DNA of 28,778 nucleotides, taken from contig JAIXMF010000162.1 of NCBI GenBank assembly GCA_025201365.1, positions 1 through 28,778 on the forward strand, given 5' to 3'. The position numbers were made by a program, and so were the translations under genes. Positions 18,701-28,778 of this stretch are shown here, piece after piece (within the stretch, counting starts at the first letter, position 1; every line of letters begins with the position of its first letter). A model generated the notes under the pieces. The model was not told where the DNA came from and did no database searches. It was given only the letters and a program-made list of their open reading frames with translations. Source of the DNA: Syncephalis plumigaleata. Lineage: Eukaryota > Zoopagomycota > Zoopagomycetes > Zoopagales > Piptocephalidaceae.

Positions 18701-21700
18701 TCGGTGTACATCATGCAGGAATGCTACGATCAGATAGAAATCTTGTGGAACGACTATTCTCTCAAGGTGTTATGAAGGTAAATGGATAGACTAGTGTAAT
18801 ATAATCTATTTGATTACCATTATAACATCTTCTTACTCTTATTGTTCTTGATCCAAGGTTTTATGTTGTACATCGACACTAGCATGGGGTGTGAATCTAC
18901 CAGCCTATGCTGTTATTATTAAAGGAACTGAGGTGTATGATGCGCAAAAGGGCGGTTTCACCGATCTATCCATATTGGATGTGTTGCAAATATTTGGGCG
19001 TGCTGGTCGACCACAAGTAAGTTGCCGGTGAATAGTATATTAGCACGCAATGATTTATTTATTATTATTACTATTATTGTTAGTTTGAATCACAAGGTGT
19101 TGGCTATATCATGACATCACATGAACGTTTATCGCACTATATATCATTGATGTTACAGCAACATCCGATAGAGTCGCAGTAAGTAGTGACAATGAACGAG
19201 AACAGCAATGATATTAATGACAGTACAATTAGATTCGTCAAGAATATAGTGGATCATTTGAATGCTGAGATTTGTTTAGGCACCGTGACGACAATTGATG
19301 AAGCGGTAACCTGGCTTAGCTACACCTATTTGTACATTCGCATGAAGAAGAACCCGTTAGTCTATGGACTAACTCATGCGGAAGTAGCCGAGGATCCATT
19401 ACTCGGTAAACGACGACGTGATTTGATCGTTGACGCGGCACGTACACTTCATCGTAATCAGATGATTATATACGACGAGAATACCGGCTATTTATCGGCC
19501 AAGGACCTTGGACGTATATCAGCGGGATTCTACATCAAGTGCAACACCGTGGAGCTAATCAACGAACGATTACGACCGCGTATGACCGAGGCCGATGTAC
19601 TATCGCTTATTAGTGCCAGTAAGGAATTCGATAGTATCAAGTCGCGCGAAGAAGAGGCCAAAGACCTGAAACAATTGCAGGAGAAAGGCGGCGTTTGTAC
19701 CATTAAGGTGGGTCAACAGCAGACTAACTAGCTAACTAGCTCGTATTAATCGAAACAACAACCCTATAATAGGATACGGCAGATCAAACATCCGGGAAAG
19801 TCAATATTTTATTACAGGCGGCTATTTCACGAGTGGCCGTTACGGATTCGGCACTTGTCTCGGATACTGCATACGTATTACAGAATGCAACGCGTATCAT
19901 TAGAGCCTTATTTGAAATTGCCCGCAATCGTAGTTGGGGTCCAGTGGCGGCCGTGCTACTCTCCTTGTCAAAGTCACTCGAGAAGCGTATGTGGCCATTT
20001 GAGCATCCACTTGGCCAACTGGGCCTACCATGGGATATCATCAATAAGCTTGAATCGCACAGCCATGCACCTGCCATTGAATCGATGCGCGACATGGATA
20101 GCAAGGAACTTGGTCAGCTGGTGCGTAATGTACGCTTCGGGCCAACACTGGCTCGCGCTGTTGAACAATTTCCCTTGATACAACTCGAGGCCACTATCGC
20201 ACCCATATCACGCTCGGTACTTCGTATGCAACTGAAAGTGACCCCGGACTTTACCTGGAATGATCGTATTCACGGCACCGTTGAGCCATGGTGGATCTGG
20301 GTGGAGGATTCGGTCAATACCGAAGTGTACCACGCGGAACAATTGCTAATCACGCGAAAGAACGCGAGAGAAACGCAACTACTAGGATTCGTGTTGCCCA
20401 TTCCTGATCCGCTGCCAACGCAAATATTTGTACGCTGCGTATCCGATCGATGGATAGGTGCGGAGACCGTGTTGCCCGTTTCATTCAAGCATCTCATCTT
20501 GCCCGAGATGTATCCGCAACACACGGATCTATTGGATTTGCAACCGTTGCCCGTATCGGCATTGCAGGACGAACTACTCGAGGAGATATGTCGCGTGCGT
20601 TTTAGTCATTTCAATCCGGTGCAAACGCAAATATTCCACACACTGTATCATTCGTCGACTAACGCGCTAATTGGCGCACCCACCGGTAGTGGTAAAACGG
20701 TAGCGGCCGAACTAGCCATGTGGTAAGTGTGAATTGTGGCATAGATGCTATTTATGACAAGTGCAAACTTATTCATGCCGATTTAGGTGGGCATTCCGGG
20801 AATTTCCTCGATCTAAGGTTGTTTATATCGCTCCACTCAAGGCACTCGTACGCGAACGTGTTGTCGATTGGCGTAAACGACTCACGGGCATTATGGGACG
20901 GAAGTTGGTGGAATTGACAGGTGATGTCACGCCAGATATTGCGTCTATCAAAGCGGCCGACATTATCATTACTACACCCGAGAAATGGGATGGTATTAGT
21001 CGTGGATGGAAGCATCGTGACTATGTTCGCGCTGTATCCCTCGTCATTATCGATGAGATTCATTTATTGGGCGCGGATCGTGGACCTATCCTCGAGGTGA
21101 TCGTGTCTCGTATGAATTATATCGGCTCGCAAACGGGTAGAGCCATTCGTATCGTTGGTCTATCCACCGCCCTTGCCAATGCGCGTGATCTGGCCGACTG
21201 GCTAGGTATCGATAAGAGTGGCCTGTTTAACTTTCGTCATTCGGTGCGACCGGTTCCCCTTGAGATCTACATTGACGGATTCCCCGGTCGACACTACTGT
21301 CCGCGTATGGCGTTGATGAACAAGCCGACATTTACGGCGATTAAAACGCACTCGCCCACCCAGCCGGTCATTGTATTCGTGTCGTCTCGTCGACAGACTC
21401 GATTAACGGCAAAGGATTTGATGGCGTATTGCGCGATGGAGGACAACCCACGTCAGTTCCTGCATATGCCAGAGGAGGAATTGCAAATGTTACTAGGTAC
21501 TCAGGTGGAGGATGCCAATCTACGTTTATCACTTGGGTTTGGTATAGGATTGCATCACGCCGGATTACGCGAGGAGGATCGTAAACTATCCGAGGAACTC
21601 TTTGTTAATGGCAAGATACAAATACTCATCGCCACGAGTACACTGGCATGGGGTGTCAACTTTCCCGCACATCTCGTGGTGATTAAGGGTACCGAGTTCT

Positions 21701-23499
21701 ACGATGCTAAACAAAAAGGCTACGTAGATTTCCCGATCACCGATGTACTTCAAATGATGGGACGAGCCGGTAAGCTACTATATAGATTCGCGATGGCTAT
21801 GCCAATAAGAACAAACATCGTCTAATGCATACGTTGTTATCCCCTATGATATAATGTGTAGGTCGTCCGCAATTTGATAACTCGGGTATTGCACGTATTT
21901 TCGTGCAGGATAGCAAGAAGAGTTTCTATAAGAAATTCCTACACGAGCCATTCCCGGTGGAGTCAAGTCTACACTTGCACTTGACGGACCATTTAAACGC
22001 GGAAATCGTGCAAGGCACCCTTAAAACGAAGCAAGACATCATGGACTACTTGTCGTGGACCTATTTATACCGACGATTAAGCCTTAATCCAACGTATTAC
22101 GGCCTCGAAGACCCGAGTCCCACCGGTGTTAACCAGTACTTATCGCGTCTAATTGACACGTCACTCGATGAATTGAAAAAGTCGGGCTGTGTCGACGTGG
22201 AGACGGACGAGGAAACAATCGTGTCAGCGGGTGTCAAGCATTCGGATCATATGCTTCAACCCACTGAACTAGGTCGTATTGCTTCCTTCTACTATTTGCA
22301 ACACACTACAATGCGTATATTTAAGCAGCGACTAGTCACGGATAGTATAGATGAAGAGGAGCTACTTCGTATTCTATGTGATGCCGCCGAATACGATGAA
22401 TTACCCGTGCGACACAATGAAGATATCACCAATCGTGATATGGCGGAACACTTGCCACTTCGAGTGATTACACACGATTTCGATAGTCCACATACTAAGG
22501 CATTCCTACTACTACAGGCGCATCTCTTGCATCGTGCATTACCGGTGGCCGACTATGCAACCGACACTATATCCGTGCTTGATCAATCAGTACGTATTCT
22601 ACAAGCACTTATTGACGTAGCAGCCGAGTTAGGCTACTTGAACGTTGGACTACGTGCTATGCATTTGTTGCAGTGTATTAAACAAGCACGAGGATGGGAT
22701 GACTCGACACTACGCTGTCTACCACCATTAGATGACCAATCGATTGTGGAACAATTGAACCAGGTAACTCATTAACATTAGATACTTTTTTATTACTACT
22801 ATTGCTAATGGTAATCATCATTCATTTAGCATTCTATTGGATCATTAGCTGAACTATTGGAATTACCAACGAGTAAACTTGACAAACTACTCACAAGTAT
22901 ACAACAACAGAATCTTATTGAACCAGTAAGTGCTTTACTACTAATAACATTACTCGACGAATGTCAAGTGATTATTCCCCCTTCTAATGAAGTGTATACA
23001 TTAATCTTTCTTTTTTTCTCTCATTTAGGTTCAACACTCGTTAACCACCTTGCCCATCATGTCGGTAGAATTATCGATGCCGGACTCCGTGTGCGTAAAC
23101 AGTTTAATACAAATCCGAGTCACCCTTGAACGACTATTCTATCCCCAACAACGGCAACATCGCGGTAAATCACCCAACAATGTCACATCGGTATCGGAAC
23201 ATAAACAGAAATATGACGGTCGTGCGTATACCCCACACTTTCCCAAAGTACAATACGAAAGTTGGTGGCTATTACTCGGTGACATTGAACAAGATGATGT
23301 TATGGCGTTGAAGCGCGTCAACTTCCAACAGGAACGATTTGAAGGTCGGCCACCCACTGGTACACGACAATCGAGTACCCTTTGCTTACAAGCACCTGAG
23401 ACACCGGGCAACTACGAATTTACATTATTTATTATAAGTGACGGTTATCTAGGACTAGATCAACAAATACCGGTTACCCTTACCATATTAGCCGAATAA
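15729..23499 (+). CDS. SLH1: Slh1/ASCC3-type tandem Ski2-like RNA helicase
   Basis: Twenty-four exons give 2,055 residues, every junction phase-consistent: ends at 15889, 16222, 16397, 16574, 16685, 16838, 17022, 17191, 17359, 17652, 17847, 18009, 18149, 18346, 18524, 18777, 19016, 19178, 19707, 20722, 21769, 22763, 22925 and 23499. Cassette 1 has Walker A APTGAGKT (365-372, split by an intron), DEVH (485-488), a GLSATLPN motif and FGRAGRPQ, then a Sec63 unit. Cassette 2 has APTGSGKT (1224-1231), DEIH (about 1328-1331), the STALAN variant usual in cassette 2, and MMGRAGRPQFD, then a second Sec63 unit ending with ESWWLLLGD. The N-terminal WLLDQCEAHL region and RPQFDNSG...[16 protein letters not shown] fit Slh1/ASCC3 better than Brr2. 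Slh1 is the helicase of the ribosome quality-control trigger complex, splitting collided ribosomes; ASCC3 also aids alkylation repair. Both cassettes look catalytically intact. AATAAA overlaps the stop codon. Confidence 0.95.
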
Positions 23500-23609
23500 T
23501 AAAGGACTCGTACTATTGATGGTGTGAGTAACTCGTTACAACAACATCAACTACTACTACTAAATGGGCCATCTATGAAACCGACGGCTTAGTTTGATGC
23601 CGACTGCTA

Positions 23610-24150
23610 CAGTGTTTTTCCATCCAATTTGCGCATTTATCCTTTAACGTTTGCTCTTTACTAATAAATGGATTTGCACAATTGTTAACACCATTATTGC
23701 CATAGAAATGCCAATTGATACAGCATGATAATAATAACAGTTCAGTATTAGTAATGGATCCTATATTGATAGCGATAACTATCATCATCAATTCTGTAAG
23801 GTAGATGATACAAGTGTACTAGTATAGTTGGATATTGCCATGTCATGTACTTACAAGTAGCTATTGATTATCATGTATGGAATCGGGATATGGCTGCATG
23901 TCTGAATTTTATTCAGATTATTCGCAGTGTTCGTGAGGACATGGGTATTCCAACACAATTCCAACGAGGTGCCGTTCCTTCTAAGCGTTCAAAGAGAGGA
24001 GGACAAGGACAACGGGGGTCCAAACAACGAAAATCAAATTAACCGGGATAGTTATAGCTATCTTTCACGAAAATACGTAAGTGTTATTATAACTATTATT
24101 TGTTCGTAAAGACAAAAGGCTAACTGCGCAAATTGGATGGAAAAAGTCTG
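23610..24150 (+). mobile_element. Element D: 541-bp non-autonomous Fanzor-bearing TIR element, opposite orientation
   Basis: Left end CAGTGTTTTTCCATCCAATT and right end (reverse-complemented) CAGACTTTTTCCATCCAATT, flanked by TA at 23608-23609 and 24151-24152. The coding direction is plus, opposite to B and C. It aligns with B along its whole length but differs at roughly one base in twelve in the core, so it is an older relative. It lies between the 3' end of the Slh1 gene and the acyl-CoA oxidase start (170 bp downstream), so its right end may fall in the oxidase promoter. Confidence 0.85.
23845..24109 (+). pseudogene. Fanzor C-terminal frame in element D, frameshifted
   Basis: The frame starts like B and C with DYHVWNRDMAACLNFIQI and PTQFQRGAVPSKRSK. 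At 24014-24018 there are five G where B and C have four; this single added base moves the frame, so the original frame stops at 24042 while the conserved tail (GPNNENQINR...KYVSV) continues in the next frame to 24109. The catalytic-type NRD is unchanged. The shift shows that this copy's protein tail is not maintained. Confidence 0.65.
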
Positions 24151-24320
24151 TATTAACACGCCACCTGTCTCTCTCACTCTCTCCTCTTCTTCTATGATAA
24201 AAGCAAACCTGTTTACAACTTATTGTTTCTTTCTAACAACTAATTAACAACTAGCAACATATCGTTTCTACTCTGTTTCTACTTTTTATTTACTTGTGCC
24301 ATTGAATAAAGAAAAAAGCA

Positions 24321-26861
24321 ATGACTACATTGACACCAGTGGAACAGCAACCAGTTGACCTTGCTAATGAACGACGTCAATGTTCATTTCCAGTCAATGA
24401 ACTTACTAACGTCTTTCACGGAGGTCAAGCTGCCTGGGAGCGTAAACAATGGCTAATGAGTCTAGTGGAAAAGGACCCGGTATTTGATCGATCCGATCGA
24501 TATTTCCTAGGTCGTAGTGAAGTAAGCCACTATTTATATTCATCATAGATAATGGATAGAATAATAATAATGAAATATGATCATTTAGCGGTTTCACAAA
24601 GGATTGCATCGTATGCGACGTCTAGTAGAATTACGAAGTCAACACAATTTATCATCAGAGGATATGATTACCCTTCGATTGGCATCCGATGAATATATAC
24701 CGGTATGTAAATAGAATAGAAGGAGAAAGAGAAGAACGATATTAATCCATTACCATGCTCTGTTAGATTTATCTACATTTCGGTATGTTTATACCAACGC
24801 TTGAAGGTCAGGCCAGCGATGAACAACAAGCAAAATGGTTATCTGACGCATTACAATTCCGTACACTTGGATGGTAAGTGATCAGCTAGATTGTTATTAG
24901 AGTAGTAGTAATCAACCATGTTCATCTATTAGTTATGCACAGACTGAATTAGGTCATGGTAGTAATCTATCAGGACTTGAGACAACAGCCACACTTGATA
25001 AATCGACAGATGAATGGATTATACATTCACCGCATCTTTCGGTAAGATGAAATGGAAAACCTATGACATATACAATCTATCCCATTGACCATCAAATACA
25101 TCATTTATATAGTCTGCTAAATTCTGGATTGGTGCTCTTGGCAAGACAGCAACACACGCCATTGTCGTGGCTAAACTGATCATTGACAAGCATGATTATG
25201 GTGCACATCCATTCTTCGTGCCTATTCGTTCACTAGATGATCATAAGATATTCCCCGGTATTACGATTCATGATATTGGACCTAAAGTGGGAGCCAATAC
25301 AATGGACAATGGATTCATGATGTTCGATCATTATCGTATTCCACGCGAGAACATGTTGATGCGTTACTCGCGTGTATCACGTGAAGGTGTCTACACAAAA
25401 CCGATTCATGACAAGTTGGCCTATGGTGCTATGGTAAGTAGTAGTAGCAGAATAGTATATCTATCTAGACTGACAATGAATAACGTATTATACATCATGC
25501 TATATATATATATATATAGACCTTTGTACGTGTGGCTCTCGTTGTCGAATCGGCGGAAACACTCTCGCGTGCCTGCACCATTGCTACGCGTTATTTAGCA
25601 GTACGTCGACAAGGTCCTGTAAAGAAATTGGATCAATCTCTCGAACCACAAGTGCTCGATCATTTAATGGTGCAGTATCGAGTGCTTCCTCGTATAGCGC
25701 AAACGTATGCTCTACGCTTTACAGGCATGTGGATGTACAGAATGTATGACAAATTAATGAAGATGCTTGCCAATCACGATGTCAGTATGTTGGCCGATGT
25801 TCACGCGTATAGTTCCGGATTAAAGAGTTACACGACCACGATAGCCATGGATGGTATTGAAGATCTACGCAAATGTATGGGTGGTCACGGGTAAGTAATA
25901 GCCATACTAATATTGATATTGATGTTGATATTGATATTGATGCATGTAATTTACTGCTATAGTTACTCCATGTTCTCGGGCATTCCTGATTTCTATACTA
26001 CCGCCTTGCCTACTAATACGTATGAAGGTGAAAACTATCTACTTACTGTAAGTGATTGAACGCAAATTAGATAATACTGTTACTTATATGTATCCATGTA
26101 TATGTGTATAGCAACAAACTGCAAAATATCTATTGAGACAAATGGAACTAGTAAGTAGTGGGCAGTTGAACGCACTGTCCAGCACCACTAGTTATCTACG
26201 CCAATTGTTGGAGCCATCTCTATTTGCACAACAACGATGGTCGGTACAATCAGCGCAAGATCTCAATGATGCCACGGTGATACTTGACGCGTACGCTCAT
26301 CGTGCAGCACGAGTCATTTACGAGTTGGCAATCGCCAAGCGTACCGGTGTAGCCTGGCCCGATCTACAAGTGGAATCATCGCGTGTATCGCGTGCCTATT
26401 GTCAATACATCATCGCTTATTGCGTGACACGCTATTTGAGCAGCAAGTCATTCGCTGGTCTATCCTCATCCACGCAAACGGTTATGCAACGCTTAATGAC
26501 GCTCTACCATCTTTATACACTCGATAATAATATGGGTGATTTCACCGAGGACGGTTTCATATCCGCCAGTCAGGTCACGCTTATTCGTAGTGAACTTCGC
26601 TCGTTATTACGCCTCATTCGACCTGATGCCGTTGGTTTAGCGGAGAGTTACGGCTGGCCCGATTTCCTATTGAATTCCGCCCTAGGTTCAAGTGATGGTC
26701 GTGCCTACGAGCGTATGGTCGAGAGTCTCCTACGTGATCCGCTCAATAACAGTGAGATGCAAGATGGCGTCATTCGTAGTTATCACGACTGTATTCGTCC
26801 ATTGATTAAAGGAGAAGTTGGGGTATGGAAAGGACCGAATGTCAATCAATCCAAGTTGTAA
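24321..26861 (+). CDS. Peroxisomal acyl-CoA oxidase
   Basis: Eight exons (24321-24521, 24589-24702, 24767-24873, 24933-25041, 25113-25433, 25520-25890, 25963-26047, 26112-26861) give 685 residues, close to the usual 650-700. Family marks in order: FHGG and [12 protein letters not shown] near the N-terminus, [12 protein letters not shown] (FAD/substrate site, codon for Cys split by an intron), [27 protein letters not shown] with the [12 protein letters not shown] loop, GGHGYS, and TYEGEN, where Glu429 is the likely catalytic base. The C-terminus is SKL, a perfect type 1 peroxisomal signal. The enzyme performs the first step of peroxisomal beta-oxidation, oxidising acyl-CoA to trans-2-enoyl-CoA with FAD and producing hydrogen peroxide. 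All motifs look intact. An AATAAA lies at 26940-26945. Element D ends 170 bp before the start codon. Confidence 0.95.
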
Positions 26862-27347
26862 AGAGAACCGATGATGATGATAATGGTGATCATCATTATT
26901 AAGTCATTGTAATGATGGAATAACATTTAAACGACAAGTAATAAAACATTTGATTAATCGGTAGATTATGCATGTAACAGGAGAACATAAAACTAGTAGT
27001 CAAGAAATGGTCAAATGTAACAAGAAAGTAATGTAGAATGCTTTATCTACCATACTGATGTATGCTTAGGTTGATTCGCCATCATGGTATCATTTAAACA
27101 ATGCTTGCCATGATATTTGGTCATCACTCATTCCATCCTACATTGCTCGTTTCTCTATCCAAGCATTTCAATACAAATGACAATGATTACATAATGTACT
27201 ATATATTTACACACTAGTTATTTGGATTCATCTATTGTTTATTAATTTATGATGTTATTCTATTATTGTTCAGTAATATCATTAAACCCAGTTTAGAGAT
27301 CCAAAAATAGTGGCTAAATCAGTTGTTGGTGTAGATCGGGTATTAGA
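26862..27347. other. Convergent intergenic region
   Basis: This stretch lies between the stop of the acyl-CoA oxidase and the stop of the minus-strand secreted orphan. It holds the oxidase polyadenylation signal (AATAAA at 26940-26945). Nothing else is recognised. Confidence 0.5.
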
Positions 27348-27941
27348 TCATTGAAGTTGCTCTAATGTCTTTTTCAGTTCGACGATTAGCTGTTGCCATA
27401 CCGCGTATCTCACTCTTAAACTCGGTATTTCTTTTTCCAGTTGGGATAATAGCAGTTTCCATTGAAGTGGTCGTAGCCGGTCGGGGGTTTGCTCTATTTG
27501 CTCTATTAGCTCTTGATCTTGGGTTATTTTCTGCATCACTTGCGATGAACCTCGTTCCATTTGCACTAGTAGCCGTTGCAACTCGCTTACATCTTGCCGC
27601 TGGGATGCTGTTTTCTGTCTCGTTAATAACTCTTTCTGTAGCTCTGCTTCCTGGACCCTGTTCTTTGCTTCCTGTTGGAATGGCGCTAATATCTGCTTCA
27701 TTTCCTCTGATGTCACTTGAGGTGTGGGTCGCTGGTTCTTTTCCAATTCTTGATCCCTTGTCAGTTCCTGGCTTGATACTCGTTTTAGGCCTCCTCTCTG
27801 CCCTGCTTGCAGTTGTGGGCTGCCCTGTCCGCCAGTTAGAGACTGGGAACCAGGGGGTGAATGCATAGGAGCAGCATTGGCACAGCCAAGGATGGCCAAG
27901 ACTACGATGGCGGTGAACGATAATGACCGGAAGGAGACCAT
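27348..27941 (-). CDS. Secreted Gln/Glu-rich coiled-coil protein, unknown function
   Basis: Intronless gene of 197 residues from the ATG at 27941; a longer frame to 28070 exists but the chosen start opens directly with a signal peptide (MVSFRSLSFTAIVVLAILGC, cleavage likely after ANA). A short Gly/Gln/Ser-rich linker follows (about 25-55), then about 140 residues with heptad-like Leu/Ile spacing and very high Gln, Glu, Lys and Arg, predicted to be one long coiled coil (EAELQKELLTRQ, VSELQRLLVQME, LLLSQLEKEIPSLR). No cysteine lies in the mature part. No family recognised. A TATA-like ATAAAAGC lies at 28081-28088 on the minus strand, about 145 bp upstream. It could be a secreted structural or surface protein; nothing shows more. 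Confidence 0.72.
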   Translation of the reverse strand: MVSFRSLSFTAIVVLAILGCANAAPMHSPPGSQSLTGGQGSPQLQAGQRGGLKRVSSQELTRDQELEKNQRPTPQVTSEEMKQILAPFQQEAKNRVQEAELQKELLTRQKTASQRQDVSELQRLLVQMERGSSQVMQKITQDQELIEQIEQTPDRLRPLQWKLLLSQLEKEIPSLRVRYAVWQQLIVELKKTLEQLQ

Positions 27942-28071
27942 GTTGTTGTATAGAACTGTCGATAATCCGTTAGAAATAAGTTTAAACGTTACTTGAAAGA
28001 AGAGCGATAGGCGAAGGTGTGGTCGTTGCAGTCGTTGTAGATGAGTGTAGAATATCGAATAAAGCCACAAA

Positions 28072-28778
28072 TAATACGCTGCTTTTATGTTCGAGATGAC
28101 ATTGCTATTCGCGTGTTAACCACTTACACAACATCTCCTATATTCATTGGGGTACATGTTTTCAATAACCATAGTATCCTCTTTTCTCTTTCTACTAACC
28201 ATGAAATCCTTATTGTATCAATACACGTCAAACAAATGTGCGTCATAAGAAACCACGTTCCTAATCTAATAAGGGAATTAAACAATGTGACATTAGTAAA
28301 GGAGCGAATCAATCTTTTCTTAAATTTAGCACCATGCTGTAACCATGATAACTGCGACAGGCAACAGAGCGTTATGCGGAGTAAGCAAGATGGCAAAGTT
28401 GGAAAACTATCTCGTTTGTATGGTTGGGCCATGCTGTACATTATGTCGTGTATCCTTTTTAAGGATAATTGATGAAACATATTGTGTTTCCACTAGCTCT
28501 ATGCTTGTTTCCTCCTTTCAGCGACCACCAAATTGCTAATAGAGAGAGCGGTTATCATGCTGCTTACACCTCCGTAGTATTGTTGAACACCGTCTACTTG
28601 ACCGAATCAACCATGCTTACAATCTATAGACAAATCTACAGTAGCTATCGAATAACATTAAAGAATGCTTTATTATGAATAGGACCAATCGTTATTGTAT
28701 ATTAATTATGATATTTGTGAGTGTACTATCCATTTGCATCAGATTTGCTCATATGCTTGTTGTCTTATATTGATTTCT
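28072..28778. other. Right-edge region, no gene recognised
   Basis: About 700 bases upstream of the secreted coiled-coil gene. Frames on both strands (for example 28041-28472 plus and 28124-28480 minus) overlap each other and show no family motif, signal peptide or splice pattern. I see no transposon end or RNA gene. A gene beginning beyond the edge cannot be excluded. Confidence 0.4.

Noticed and set aside
19784-20104. Minus-strand frame inside the Slh1 gene
   Set aside because: It lies opposite a conserved Slh1 exon with intact helicase-protein continuity and shows no motif.
15729-23499. Tandem helicase considered as Brr2 (U5 snRNP)
   Set aside because: The N-terminal WLLDQCEAHL region, the length near 2,050 residues and the cassette-2 wording around RPQFDNSG and [16 protein letters not shown] fit Slh1/ASCC3 better; Brr2 has a longer N-terminal domain with PWI-like and plug segments.
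27365-27868. Plus-strand frame of 167 codons with hydrophobic segments
   Set aside because: It is the mirror of the minus-strand secreted coiled-coil gene; Gln/Glu/Leu codons read backwards give Leu/Ser/Val. It has no transmembrane family pattern of its own.
28041-28678. Overlapping frames on both strands at the right edge
   Set aside because: No signal peptide, domain or splice pattern; they overlap one another and have average composition for non-coding AT-rich DNA.

Overview
This is a nuclear window from a eukaryote, most likely a fungus. Genes are AT-rich and cut by many short introns (mostly about 45-100 nt, donor GTAAGT or GTATGT, acceptor TAG or CAG). The gene set fits fungi: an SCaMC-type mitochondrial carrier, a Ptc2/3-type PP2C beginning MGQTLSEP, an Slh1/ASCC3 tandem helicase and a peroxisomal acyl-CoA oxidase ending in SKL. 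Fanzor-type coding relics like those I associate with early-diverging fungi suggest a Mucoromycota or Zoopagomycota-like lineage, but that placement is a guess.

Layout. 1-465 (+): 3' end of a mitochondrial carrier. 588-1928 (-): His-rich ZIP zinc transporter. About 2059-2474: truncated, old Fanzor relic. 2574-4202 (+): F-box-like orphan. About 4260-4303: solo transposon end. 4530-4752 (+): 5' fragment of a proteasome beta-1 gene. 5653-5841 (+): 62-aa secreted peptide. 6194-7285 (+): heme oxygenase-like protein with a C-terminal membrane anchor. 7329-7622: 294-bp MITE. 7852-9066 (-): secreted orphan. 9729-10488 (-): Dpb3/CHRAC1-type histone-fold protein. 10889-11421: Fanzor-relic element B. 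11644-13797 (-): PP2C phosphatase. 14945-15477: element C. 15729-23499 (+): Slh1/ASCC3 helicase, 24 exons, 2,055 aa. 23610-24150: element D. 24321-26861 (+): acyl-CoA oxidase, 8 exons, 685 aa. 27348-27941 (-): secreted Q/E-rich coiled-coil orphan. 28072-28778: nothing recognised.

The genes do not form one pathway; this is ordinary housekeeping gene space with small secreted orphans between. The accessory layer is a family of short elements with terminal inverted repeats beginning CAG..TTTTTCC and flanking TA dinucleotides (Tc1/mariner-like ends). Elements B, C and D are non-autonomous (533-541 bp) and carry only the last part of a Fanzor (eukaryotic TnpB relative) reading frame with its RuvC-III-like WNRDMAACLN motif. 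B and C share a 309-bp core that is identical in every base although their outer parts differ clearly, and they sit as direct repeats on either side of the PP2C gene. This is the most interesting signal in the window.

Exon joins were worked out by hand from splice consensus, reading phase and protein-family continuity; no alignment or search was run.
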